NCBI GenBank assembly: GCA_040235375.1
Contig: JBECKQ010000290.1
Coordinates: 1 to 10,976 of the forward strand
Direction of reading: 5' to 3'
Length of the DNA: 10,976 nucleotides
Source: JBECKQ01 sp040235375
Lineage (GTDB): Bacteria > Planctomycetota > Phycisphaerae > UBA1845
Position numbers and translations under genes: made by a program
Part shown: piece by piece, positions 1-6,374 of the stretch
Layout: each line of letters starts with the position of its first letter
Numbering within the stretch: the stretch's first letter is position 1
Notes under the pieces: model-generated
What the model was told of the DNA's origin: nothing
The model's input: the letters and a program-made list of their open reading frames with translations, nothing else
Databases searched by the model: none

Positions 1-164
1 CCCGGCGCGACCTCGCCCAAGCGGCGGTAGAACGGTTTGAGGTCGGCCTTGCCCACGCCGATCCGCTTGCCGAAACGCTCGGCAAGCACCGCGAGAACCA
101 CGAAGCAAACCACCAGAATCGGCACCAAGACATATCCCAAGTCGCATACTCCTTCCAGCGCCAT
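1..164 (-). CDS. Hypothetical small membrane protein, N-terminal part only
   Basis: The reading frame is open from ATG at 164 to the left window edge, giving 54 residues. After about 10 residues there is a strongly hydrophobic stretch (YVLVPILVVCFVVLAVLA), followed by a basic, probably cytoplasmic segment with several Lys and Arg residues. This reads as a single N-terminal membrane segment. The start is uncertain. ATG 164 has no Shine-Dalgarno sequence, whereas an in-frame TTG at 140 has AAGGAG eight bases upstream; both keep the membrane helix. A TATAAT box at 210-215 on this strand fits either start. It is divergent from the sigma factor gene. I do not recognise the family, and the rest of the protein lies outside the window. 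Confidence 0.5.
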   Translation of the reverse strand, partial: MALEGVCDLGYVLVPILVVCFVVLAVLAERFGKRIGVGKADLKPFYRRLGEVAP

Positions 165-209
165 TGTCGCGTGAGTCGCCGGGGAAGGGAATCGCGGATT
201 TTCGGATCG

Positions 210-215
210 ATTATA
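210..215 (-). promoter_or_regulatory. Candidate -10 box (TATAAT) for the left-hand membrane protein gene
   Basis: Read on the minus strand, 215 to 210 is a perfect TATAAT, about 46 bases before ATG 164. No good -35 hexamer sits 16-18 bases upstream (CTCGAT or CCTCGA at best), so the call rests on the -10 alone. Confidence 0.35.
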
Positions 216-262
216 GCGATCTGTCTGCGGCATCGAGGCTGTTGAGGGTCTGATCGGACAGC

Positions 263-279
263 GTGTCCCTTCGGGCCAG
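263..279. repeat. Partial copy of dispersed hairpin repeat
   Basis: This segment contains TGTCCCTTCGGGCCAG, a 16-base exact match to the core of the full copy at 2235-2267, including the small CCC-TTC-GGG hairpin. The flanks do not match, so this is a core-only or decayed copy. A further half copy (GGGCCAGAC) is visible at 377-385. Confidence 0.6.
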
Positions 280-405
280 TTCGGGCGATCCACTGACAAG
301 GGTGGCTCTGCATATGCGGGGTCGACGTTGTATCCGTTCCTTCACAACCCCGGCTCTGATACTGCGGTAAGGTCGTGGGCCAGACACGGCGGCATGGCGC
401 AATCG

Positions 406-438
406 CACGGCCTGTCCGTTGGGGCCAGACCGTGCCAC
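406..438. repeat. Dispersed palindromic repeat, full copy A
   Basis: These 33 bases match 2235-2267 at 30 of 33 positions with no gaps. The unit is an imperfect inverted repeat: GGTCTGGCC on one side pairs with GGACAGGCC on the other around a short loop, with one G-A mismatch and one G-U pair. This copy lies 48 bases upstream of the sigma factor promoter. Size, palindromy and intergenic position resemble REP-type elements, but I cannot assign it to a named family. Confidence 0.65.
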
Positions 439-485
439 GCGACATCGGCACCGATCAGCACATGCGAAATTCTCGGACGGGCGAC

Positions 486-514
486 TTGACATGCCGGCCT
501 AAGTTCGGTATATG
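486..514 (+). promoter_or_regulatory. Near-consensus sigma-70 promoter of the sigma factor gene
   Basis: A perfect -35 hexamer TTGACA (486-491) is followed by exactly 17 bases and then TATATG (509-514), which keeps the first four bases of TATAAT. Transcription would begin near 521, leaving a leader of about 80 bases to ATG 601. This is the best housekeeping-type promoter in the window. It suggests that the atypical sigma factor downstream is itself transcribed by the primary sigma factor. Confidence 0.7.
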
Positions 515-600
515 TTTGGTAACGAGAGTGGCGCCGCGGGTGGGCGACGCGGAGGTAGCGGGTTCTTGTGGCAGGGTCCGAGCCCATGGGGGATAGGAAG

Positions 601-1665
601 ATGCACGCGGGAAAGCTGCGAAACGCGGCGGCGCGGAGTCGGGCGAGTGGTGATTGGGGCGCGGGAAGGCTCCGGCCTTTGTCGCGGCAGCGCGCCGCCC
701 TGGTCGAGAAAAACATCCGGCTGGTGAGTGTCCACATCCGGCGTAACGTGCCCCGCACAGCCCGCGGACGCGTAACCCGCGACGTTGACGACCTTTTTCA
801 GGAGGGCTGCTGCGGGCTGATCGACGCCGCCCAGCGGTTCAACCCGCGGTCGGGTATCAAGTTCGCGGCGTACGCCCTGCCGCGAATTCGGCGGGCGATC
901 AACCAGGCCCTCGCGGCTTCGGGCACGATCGCGTCTCCCCGCAAGGTCCGGGACCGGCCGGCGCATGGCAGCGCCGGCGCCACCCGGCCGCGCGTGCTGC
1001 CGCTGACATTCGACCCGGCCGACGGACGGTCACGGCCCGATCCGGATGCTGGTGAAAGCGATCGCACGATCGGCGACCGCATCCGCGAGAAATACGAGAT
1101 GGGGCTGCGCGTGGCCGTTCGCCGAGAGCTGGCGTCGGGCCTTTGCAGTCGCAAGCTGGTTCGGCGAATCAGCGAGCATCGATGCCGCGTGCCTGAGCCG
1201 CTGGATCGGGAGCCGCTGCGGAGCATCGCGCAGGCGACGGGCTGCTCTGAGTCGCGGGCGGCGCGCTGCTCGCGCCGGATGGAGAGGAGTATCCGCAGCG
1301 TGCTGGGCAGTGATGCGGAAACGCGACGGCTGGCGATGGTGTGCCGACGCGATCCGGACGGGACATCCGGGGTCATCACTTCGGAAATCGGAGGCGATCT
1401 GAGACGTGCCGGCGCTGCGTCGTTCGTGGCGGCGTTGCACGGGGCCAACCGCGCCGTGCGAACCAGGATTCTAGCACAGATGGTCCGCGACCTCGGAGAG
1501 CCCACGGCGCAGGTGATCGGCCGGATGTTCGTTGCGCTGAAACCGGAGCAGGCGGACCGTTATGTCGAGCGGTTGCTGGACGAAGCGCGAACAGGCGGCA
1601 GGCCGCGTCGAAGGCGGGATGCGCAATTGGGCGCCGCGCGGGTATCGCAGACGTCCGCGCCCTGA
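601..1665 (+). CDS. RNA polymerase sigma-70 family factor with C-terminal extension
   Basis: A sigma factor would direct core RNA polymerase to a promoter subset. Residues 34-104 form sigma-70 region 2: a 2.1-like segment (ALVEKNIRLVSVHIRR), the core-binding motif DDLFQEG (64-70) and the 2.3-2.4 segment (GLIDAAQRF...GIKFAAYALPRIRRAI). A linker at 133-165 resembles the acidic 'SLD-P...IGD' stretch seen between regions 2 and 4. Residues 203-235 (LRSIAQATGCSESRAARCSR) look like the region 4 helix-turn-helix. After that come about 115 residues I cannot assign; one helical part (275-330, AALHGANRAVRTRILAQM) faintly recalls FliG-type repeats. The DNA-contacting parts are unusually Arg-rich and diverged from group 1 factors, so this is an alternative sigma. 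ATG 601 follows GGGGGATAGGAAG; in-frame GTG 568 and ATG 586 are possible starts. Target genes are unknown. Confidence 0.8.
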   Translation: MHAGKLRNAAARSRASGDWGAGRLRPLSRQRAALVEKNIRLVSVHIRRNVPRTARGRVTRDVDDLFQEGCCGLIDAAQRFNPRSGIKFAAYALPRIRRAINQALAASGTIASPRKVRDRPAHGSAGATRPRVLPLTFDPADGRSRPDPDAGESDRTIGDRIREKYEMGLRVAVRRELASGLCSRKLVRRISEHRCRVPEPLDREPLRSIAQATGCSESRAARCSRRMERSIRSVLGSDAETRRLAMVCRRDPDGTSGVITSEIGGDLRRAGAASFVAALHGANRAVRTRILAQMVRDLGEPTAQVIGRMFVALKPEQADRYVERLLDEARTGGRPRRRRDAQLGAARVSQTSAP

Positions 1666-1711
1666 CGATCGCGGTTCTGACATGGGCGCGTGCTCGCGCA
1701 CGGTCATTCAG

Positions 1712-2176
1712 CTAAGGGGTGGTCTCGCTGTCGAACTTGAGCAAGGGGCGAAGCCGCTCGACTGTTTTCGGTCCGATGCCGTGAACCTGTTCGAGGTCTT
1801 CCGGCCGGCGGAATACGCGGCGATGGCCGGTGGCCGCCTGCTGCTCGTCGCGATACGCGACGATTCGCCGGGCCATCGTCTCGCCGATTCGCGGCGCTGC
1901 GGCCAGCTCCCACCACGGCGCGGTGTTGGGATCGATCCGCGCGTAGAGCACGGCTGCGCTGGGGCCGGCGGCCGCCAAGGGCGGCGCGGGCGCGCGATCG
2001 GGTTGGATAGCAAACCAGGTGAGCAGCGGCACAGCGACAAGAAACGGCGCCAGCAGCGATTGTCTTCGCCGGCGGTGGGCGATCAGACGGGCGCGTTCGA
2101 TGTTTGATCGATGCCGGTCAGTGGGTTCTGTTGTGGGAGGCGGCAGATCGAGCGGTTCGATCTCGGTGAGTGTCAT
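1712..2176 (-). CDS. ComEA-like helix-hairpin-helix protein, membrane-anchored
   Basis: The 154-residue protein has a Pro- and Glu-rich N-terminus, a basic patch RRRRQ (36-40), one membrane helix (41-57) and an Ala/Pro linker. Two helix-hairpin-helix motifs follow at 81-109 (IDPNTAPWWELAAAPRIG) and 122-148 (VHGIGPKTVERLRPLL). This is the ComEA arrangement. In that family an anchored extracytoplasmic HhH domain binds incoming double-stranded DNA during natural transformation, and the basic patch before the helix puts the HhH part outside. The first hairpin reads PRIG where PGIG is usual; the second keeps GIG. No comEC or pilus genes are in the window, so a competence role is inferred from family only. 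It lies 98 bases downstream of the GH10-like gene on the same strand and converges on the sigma factor gene with only 46 bases between stops. No clear Shine-Dalgarno precedes ATG 2176. Confidence 0.8.
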   Translation of the reverse strand: MTLTEIEPLDLPPPTTEPTDRHRSNIERARLIAHRRRRQSLLAPFLVAVPLLTWFAIQPDRAPAPPLAAAGPSAAVLYARIDPNTAPWWELAAAPRIGETMARRIVAYRDEQQAATGHRRVFRRPEDLEQVHGIGPKTVERLRPLLKFDSETTP

Positions 2177-2215
2177 GATGTGTCACTATGTCGGCAGCGC
2201 CGCAGGTTATTGCGA

Positions 2216-2233
2216 CAATCAGCCGACTGATTG
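2216..2233. repeat. 18-nt perfect-stem hairpin between the GH10-like and ComEA-like genes
   Basis: CAATCAG (2216-2222) and CTGATTG (2227-2233) are exact reverse complements around a 4-base loop. The hairpin abuts repeat copy B, so a minus-strand transcript leaving the GH10-like gene would fold two hairpins in tandem before the ComEA-like gene. There is no T-tract after it, so a classic intrinsic terminator is not supported. mRNA processing or 3'-end protection is possible. Confidence 0.5.
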
Positions 2234-2234
2234 C

Positions 2235-2267
2235 CACGGCCTGTCCCTTCGGGCCAGACCGCGCCAC
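2235..2267. repeat. Dispersed palindromic repeat, full copy B
   Basis: This is the second full copy of the 33-base unit at 406-438, with three substitutions. On the minus strand the stem is GGTCTGGCCC / GGGACAGGCC with a GAA loop, one G-A mismatch and one G-U pair; weaker pairing continues outward to about 16 bp. It begins seven bases after the stop codon of the GH10-like gene. Its placement outside coding sequence, next to a gene end, is typical of REP-like elements. Confidence 0.65.
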
Positions 2268-2274
2268 CCAGCGA

Positions 2275-3792
2275 TCAGGCGGCCGGACCCGCTTTCGCCA
2301 CGCTGGATAGCGATTTGCGCATGGCAATCAGCTCGCGGTACGCCGGCTTGGGCGAGGCGTCGGCGTGCAGCAGGCCGCCATGCGGCATGTGATGATCCTG
2401 GGCTTCGCCAAGGTCGTTCCAGGTCAGCGCCTCGATGAACGGTTTGCTGAGGGCGATATTGTACGCCCGGCGGAGCCACTCACCCTGGAGCTGTTCCGAC
2501 CAGTCCTCGTGCCAGGCGCCGCCGGTGGCGGCGGAGCGCTCGCCACGCCACGCGTCCTTCGGATCGTTGGTGACAGCAGACGGCACTTCGATGCCGGTGA
2601 TGTGGACGGGCTTGCCGAAGCAGGCGAAGCGGTCGAGCATCGAAGAGAACTGGAAAAGATCGCGTACGAAATAGCCCTCTTCGCCCATGCCGAAGAGGCA
2701 GCGGACGCCGAACGCGTCGAAGTTGATGCCCGTCTGGATCGCCCATTCCGCGTAGTGCATAGGTGGAATGGTCCGCGGGTTGCTCGCGTGGTATTCGCCC
2801 CACGGCATGACGATGTCGAGCAGTGCCAGACTGCGCGGGGCGAGCTGCTTGGTGACCGCTGTGGCCATTCGCGTCAGCTCGATGAGCTGATCGTAGCTGA
2901 AGCCGAAGCAGTTGTGGGCGTGCATGCCACTGATGACGTCCCACACGTGAATATACTGGCCGTAGCGGCCGATGACCCGGCGGATGTGCTCCTGCACGAG
3001 ATCGCGAATGGCGTCGAAGTCGTGCTCCCAGATGCGCAGCCAGTCGGGAATGGTCGCCTCCGAGAAGGTGACGAGCGGGCCGCCGCGAACGGGAATGCGA
3101 CTCTTCGTTGCCCATTCGACCCAGTTATCGAGCGGCTTCCAGTTGAACTCCTTCTCGCGCGGCTCGACCTGTCGCCAGACGAAGGGCAGGCCGACGTAGT
3201 CGAAGGCTTCGAGCAGGCGTTTGCGATAGGAGTCCTGCGTGCACGCGAGATCGACGCGGCAGCCGAAAAGCCGCTTTGGGAAACCGCCGATCTGCTTGCG
3301 GCGGTCGAGGAAGATGCCGGCATGGAAATCGGTGAGCTGCTCGGAGGCCTGGAGGCTGAGGCTGAGGCCCTTCTCGGCGATGTCGGCCGCCTCGGCGACG
3401 GACGACGCCTGGAGCCCCTGGATCATCAGGTCGCGGGAATCGTCGATGAGTTGTGAGATTTCCTGCATGCCGTCGAAGTCGTAGAGGCCCCAGTCCTCGC
3501 GTTTCTGGGCGAGGCGCATCAGACGGCCGCGAAGGAGCTCGAGCTGGAGCACGTACGGCTTCTTGCGTTCGACCAGTCGCGTGGTCTCGAGGAGCAGCCG
3601 GCCCCCCCCATTGACCGGCCACACGACGGCCAGGGCGGCCGGCTCGGACGTACGTTTCTTGCAGACGATTTCGCCGCCGCGGAATTCGATGTCGGCGCGC
3701 ATGGGGACGCCGTCGCCGCCGAGAAGGTATGCGCCGGCGAGGTCAACCGGCTTGGCCGGCTTGCCTTTGCGATAAACCGCGAAGCGAAGCAT
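2275..3792 (-). CDS. GH10 xylanase-fold protein lacking both catalytic glutamates
   Basis: The 505-residue protein has no signal peptide, so it is probably cytoplasmic. Residues 1-165 form an unassigned N-terminal region. Residues 175-495 follow the GH10 TIM barrel: FVWRQVEPREKEFNW (204-218), VRGGPLVTF (235-243) where xylanases have the substrate-binding H-x-L-x-W-H, HVWDVISGM (282-290), FDAFGVRCLFG (358-368), VHITGIEVP (396-404), and WND...GGLLHADASPKPAY (458-485). In active GH10 enzymes the acid/base motif is WDVVNEA and the nucleophile motif is HITELD. Here the acid/base Glu is Gly289 and the nucleophile Glu is Gly400. The codons are read cleanly and the frame is intact, so this looks like a maintained non-hydrolase rather than a decaying gene. 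It may bind carbohydrate or use other residues. ATG 3792 has no Shine-Dalgarno. Family call is firm; function is not known. Confidence 0.8.
   Translation of the reverse strand: MLRFAVYRKGKPAKPVDLAGAYLLGGDGVPMRADIEFRGGEIVCKKRTSEPAALAVVWPVNGGGRLLLETTRLVERKKPYVLQLELLRGRLMRLAQKREDWGLYDFDGMQEISQLIDDSRDLMIQGLQASSVAEAADIAEKGLSLSLQASEQLTDFHAGIFLDRRKQIGGFPKRLFGCRVDLACTQDSYRKRLLEAFDYVGLPFVWRQVEPREKEFNWKPLDNWVEWATKSRIPVRGGPLVTFSEATIPDWLRIWEHDFDAIRDLVQEHIRRVIGRYGQYIHVWDVISGMHAHNCFGFSYDQLIELTRMATAVTKQLAPRSLALLDIVMPWGEYHASNPRTIPPMHYAEWAIQTGINFDAFGVRCLFGMGEEGYFVRDLFQFSSMLDRFACFGKPVHITGIEVPSAVTNDPKDAWRGERSAATGGAWHEDWSEQLQGEWLRRAYNIALSKPFIEALTWNDLGEAQDHHMPHGGLLHADASPKPAYRELIAMRKSLSSVAKAGPAA
3602..3609 (-). 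repeat. G8 homopolymer inside the GH10-like gene
   Basis: Eight consecutive C on the plus strand (G8 in the coding sense) encode the Gly run at residues 62-64. A slip of one base here would truncate the protein near its start. The frame is intact in this sequence. Confidence 0.7.
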
Positions 3793-4146
3793 GCGATTAT
3801 CTGGGAGCCAGTGCGAGGACGCGACGTTAGCGCCTGTCGTTGGGTGATCGGATGCAAACCCGAGCGGCTCTAGTCAGAAGCGGTCGCCCGCCGCGCCCTT
3901 CGCTCGAACCGTCGGCCATTATGCCGGCCCGCAAGTGGGTCGTCGAGCCGGGCATGTAAGATTTTGTGCAAGTGATGCGTGAAGGGGGCTCCTAAATGGC
4001 GGATGAGTCTTAGTAGTTGCGCCACATTGGTTGGCGCCCCCGGGGTGACTGCCGCATCATCGGCTTCGCTTGCGTCGCCGGGTCGGGTATATAGGGCGCG
4101 CGGGTGAACGAGATTGACCGAGGCGGCGGAATCTGAGGGCCCACGC
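3793..4146. other. Divergent intergenic region upstream of purC
   Basis: These 354 bases separate the leftward GH10-like gene from rightward purC. I see no convincing gene; a short GTG-started frame at about 3979-4107 (42 codons) has no recognisable features. The region holds an inverted repeat at 4019-4037 and a weak promoter candidate for purC: TTCGCT (4065-4070), 17 bases, TATATA (4088-4093). No known riboswitch consensus (purine, PRPP or other) was recognised. Confidence 0.5.
4019..4037. promoter_or_regulatory. Inverted repeat upstream of purC, possible operator
   Basis: GCGCCA (4019-4024) and TGGCGC (4032-4037) form a perfect 6-bp inverted repeat with a 7-base spacer. It lies about 30 bases upstream of the candidate -35 of purC. 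It could be a regulator site or chance in GC-rich DNA. Confidence 0.25.
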
Positions 4147-5052
4147 GTGAACCGAACGCAAGCTGTCCAGCGAACGGAAATCCCCGGTCTTCCCGTGCGG
4201 CGCGGCAAAGTGCGCGACGTGTACGACCTCGGAGACCGCGTGCTGCTGGTCGCCACCGATCGGATCAGCGCGTTCGACGTTGTGCTGCCGACGGCGATAC
4301 CCGGCAAGGGGCAACTTCTGACGCGCATGTCTCAGTTCTGGTTCCATCAATTGGCGGGCGTGACGCCCCACCACTTGCTCGAGGTAATCGAAGGCCGCGC
4401 GCCGGCGGGGCTGGAAGGGTACCTCGACCAGCTTCGCGGCCGGACGTGCGTGTGCCGCAAGGCGGAGGTTGTGCCGATCGAGTGCGTCGTGCGCGGCTAC
4501 ATCGCCGGCTCCGGATGGAAGGAGTACGAATCGAGCGGCAGCGTGTGCGGGATTCGCCTTCCGGCCGGGCTGCGGCAGTGCGATCGGCTGGCCGAGCCGA
4601 TTTTCACGCCGGCCACGAAGGCTGAAGAGGGACACGATGAGAACATCTCGTTCGACGACGCGTGCAGGCGCGCAGGCAGCGAGCTGATGCATCTCGTGCG
4701 GCAGCGCAGCATCGATCTGTACCGGCGGGCGCACGATTACGCGGCGCAGCGCGGCATTATTATCGCGGATACGAAGTTCGAGTTCGGCATGTGCGACGGC
4801 GAGGTAATTCTCGTCGATGAAGCGTTGACGCCGGATTCGTCGCGCTTCTGGCCGGCGGACGCGTACGAGCCGGGACGCGATCAGGACAGCTTCGACAAGC
4901 AGTACGTGCGGAATTACCTGCTGGGCCTGGTGCGGGCGGGCAAGTGGAACAAGCAGCCGCCGGGCCCGGAGTTGCCCGCGGACGTGGTGTCGAACACGGC
5001 CGCAAAGTACCGCGAGGGCTATGAGCGGCTGGTTGGCGAGGAGCGGCGATGA
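4147..5052 (+). CDS. purC: Phosphoribosylaminoimidazole-succinocarboxamide (SAICAR) synthase
   Basis: This enzyme joins CAIR and aspartate with ATP to make SAICAR in de novo purine synthesis, in the cytoplasm. Both family signatures are present: VVPIECVVRGYIAGS (108-122) and IIADTKFEFG (205-214). The N-terminal nucleotide-binding segment RRGKVRDVYDL (18-28) and the ATDRISAFD stretch (36-44) are also intact. At 301 residues it is the longer form, like yeast Ade1, rather than the roughly 237-residue E. coli form. GTG 4147 is preferred because GAGGG lies eight bases upstream; an in-frame TTG at 4114 would add 11 residues without a clear ribosome site. It overlaps aroC by ATGA, so the two are very likely co-transcribed and translationally coupled. 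Confidence 0.96.
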   Translation: MNRTQAVQRTEIPGLPVRRGKVRDVYDLGDRVLLVATDRISAFDVVLPTAIPGKGQLLTRMSQFWFHQLAGVTPHHLLEVIEGRAPAGLEGYLDQLRGRTCVCRKAEVVPIECVVRGYIAGSGWKEYESSGSVCGIRLPAGLRQCDRLAEPIFTPATKAEEGHDENISFDDACRRAGSELMHLVRQRSIDLYRRAHDYAAQRGIIIADTKFEFGMCDGEVILVDEALTPDSSRFWPADAYEPGRDQDSFDKQYVRNYLLGLVRAGKWNKQPPGPELPADVVSNTAAKYREGYERLVGEERR

Positions 5053-6200
5053 GCGGATTGGACTACAGGACGGCGGGCGAATCGCACGGGCCGGCACTGG
5101 TGGTGCTGATCGAAGGGCTGCCGGCCGGCGTGCGGATCGATCTCGACGCCGTTAATGGGGAAATGCGCCGGCGGCAAGGTGGTTACGGCCGAGGCGGCCG
5201 GCAACGGATCGAAAGCGACAGCGTCACCATTCTGTCGGGCGTTCGCAACGGCGTGACCATCGGCTCGCCCCTGGCGATCCAGATCGCGAACCGCGACTCG
5301 CGAATCGATACGGCCCCGCCGGTGCATCGGCCGCGGCCCGGGCACGCGGATCTGGCGGGCAGCATCAAGTGGCTTACGGACGATTGTCGCAGCGTACTCG
5401 AGCGCGCTTCCGCGCGGGAGACGGCGGCGCGCGTGGCGGCCGGTGCGATCGCGAAGTGCCTGCTCGCGGATTTCAACATTGAGACCGTGGGATTCGTGCG
5501 GCAGATCGGGCCGGTGGCGGCGCACCTCGACGATTCGTGGGGACCGCAGGACCTTCGCCGGCTGCGCGACGAGAACGAAGCGTATTGCCCCGATGCGGCG
5601 GCCGCGGCGGCAATGATCGAGGCGATCCGGCAGGCGGCCGTCGATAAGGACACACTCGGCGGCATCGTCGAGGTGCAGGTGCACGGTCTGCCACCGGGGA
5701 TCGGCAGTTGTGGGCGATGGCAGGACAAGCTCGACGCCCGCCTGGCGGGGGCGATTGTGAGCATCCAGGCGTTCAAAGGGGCGGAGATCGGTGAGGGGTT
5801 CGCGCTCGGGTCGAAGTTCGGCAGCGTCGTGCACGACGCCATCTACTACGACGCGAGCCAGCGCGATACGCCGAACCTGGGATTCACGCGGCGGACGAAT
5901 CGAGCGGGCGGGCTCGAAGGCGGCATGACGAACGGGCAGCCGGTCGTCGTGCGTGGCGTGATGAAACCGATTTCCACGCTTCTGCAAGGGATGGACAGCG
6001 TCAACCTGCAAACGAAGCAGGCCGAGCGGAGCGATTACGAGCGCAGCGACATCTGCGCGGTACCCGCGGCGAGCGTGGTGGCGGAGAACGTGGTGGCCTT
6101 CGAGATCGCCCGGGCGATGCGCGAGAAGTTCGCGGGCGACACGCTCGGCGAGATGCGCGCCGCTTATGACCATTATCTGCAACAGGCGCGATCGCTCTGA
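5049..6200 (+). CDS. aroC: Chorismate synthase
   Basis: It catalyses the last step of the shikimate pathway, converting 5-enolpyruvylshikimate 3-phosphate to chorismate with a reduced flavin cofactor. The three family signatures are visible: GESHG with the conserved His13 (10-14), ERASARETAARVAAGAIAK (118-136) and RSDICAVPA (332-340). The flavin and phosphate region GGYGRGGRQRIESD (44-57) and RPGHADLAGSIKW (96-108) are also intact. The length of 383 residues is normal. ATG 5049 overlaps the purC stop (ATGA), and GAGGAGCGGCG just upstream provides a ribosome site inside purC. Pairing chorismate synthase with a purine gene is not a standard operon. Nothing suggests loss of function. Confidence 0.97.
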   Translation: MSGLDYRTAGESHGPALVVLIEGLPAGVRIDLDAVNGEMRRRQGGYGRGGRQRIESDSVTILSGVRNGVTIGSPLAIQIANRDSRIDTAPPVHRPRPGHADLAGSIKWLTDDCRSVLERASARETAARVAAGAIAKCLLADFNIETVGFVRQIGPVAAHLDDSWGPQDLRRLRDENEAYCPDAAAAAAMIEAIRQAAVDKDTLGGIVEVQVHGLPPGIGSCGRWQDKLDARLAGAIVSIQAFKGAEIGEGFALGSKFGSVVHDAIYYDASQRDTPNLGFTRRTNRAGGLEGGMTNGQPVVVRGVMKPISTLLQGMDSVNLQTKQAERSDYERSDICAVPAASVVAENVVAFEIARAMREKFAGDTLGEMRAAYDHYLQQARSL

Positions 6201-6328
6201 GTTCCGATCGGGCGGACCGGCAGCGACAAGGTCAGGCGATACAAGAGGTTGGAGACCACGGCGTTCGCAGTTGGGGGCCTGCACTCCGATTTTCCGGGGG
6301 CAATCCGGCGTCTTCGACTCGAAGGCCC

Positions 6329-6357
6329 TTGAGCGCGCCGGACTCCTCCGCTAACAT
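6329..6357 (+). promoter_or_regulatory. Promoter of the SRPBCC-arsR operon
   Basis: TTGAGC (6329-6334) and TAACAT (6352-6357) each match four of six consensus bases and are separated by exactly 17 bases. The predicted start near 6364 falls within the palindrome at 6357-6374, about 30 bases before ATG 6395. Confidence 0.55.
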
Positions 6358-6374
6358 GCAACCTTTTGGTTGCA
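6357..6374. promoter_or_regulatory. ArsR-type operator overlapping the transcription start
   Basis: TGCAACC (6357-6363) and GGTTGCA (6368-6374) are a perfect 7-bp inverted repeat around TTTT. The repeat begins at the last base of the -10 box and covers the expected transcription start, so a bound dimer would block transcription. The winged-helix ArsR protein encoded second in this operon is the natural ligand, giving autoregulation. That link is inferred from position and symmetry. As RNA it would also form a 7-bp hairpin, but it is too early in the transcript to be a terminator. Confidence 0.6.

Larger units (their letters stand above)
165..600. other. Divergent intergenic region with hairpin repeats and two promoters
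   Basis: This gap of over 400 bases lies between two divergently oriented genes. The open frames that cross it look like arginine- and proline-rich shadows with no domain, and they run across the hairpin repeats, so I call no gene here. It holds the leftward TATAAT box (210-215), a partial repeat copy (263-279), a full repeat copy (406-438) and the rightward promoter (486-514). The stretch 515-600 is the untranslated leader of the sigma factor gene, or part of its coding region if the upstream GTG 568 is used. Confidence 0.6.

Noticed and set aside
211..966. Overlapping Arg/Pro-rich open frames on the minus strand (211-492, 342-758, 499-966)
   Set aside because: They have no domain, cross the hairpin repeats and the promoter, and overlap the well-supported sigma factor gene. 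They are typical GC-rich shadow frames.
1666..1711. Possible terminator between the sigma factor and ComEA-like genes
   Set aside because: Only a 5-bp stem (CGTGC/GCACG at 1689-1702) is present, with no T-tract. This is too weak to call.
2365..3456. Long plus-strand open frame of 363 codons opposite the GH10-like gene
   Set aside because: It mirrors the GH10-like codons and is rich in Glu, Asp, Ala and Leu without any motif. The minus-strand protein has clear family landmarks throughout.
3793..3801. GATAAT just before ATG 3792 as the -10 of a leaderless GH10-like mRNA
   Set aside because: Only three bases separate it from the start codon, closer than the usual 6-7 bases to a start point, and no -35 is found.
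3979..4107. Small GTG-started frame of 42 codons upstream of purC
   Set aside because: It has no ribosome site, no hydrophobic or known motif, and overlaps the candidate purC promoter.
5019..6284. Minus-strand open frame of 421 codons opposite aroC
   Set aside because: aroC carries all three chorismate synthase signatures; the reverse frame has none and is His/Arg/Pro-rich.
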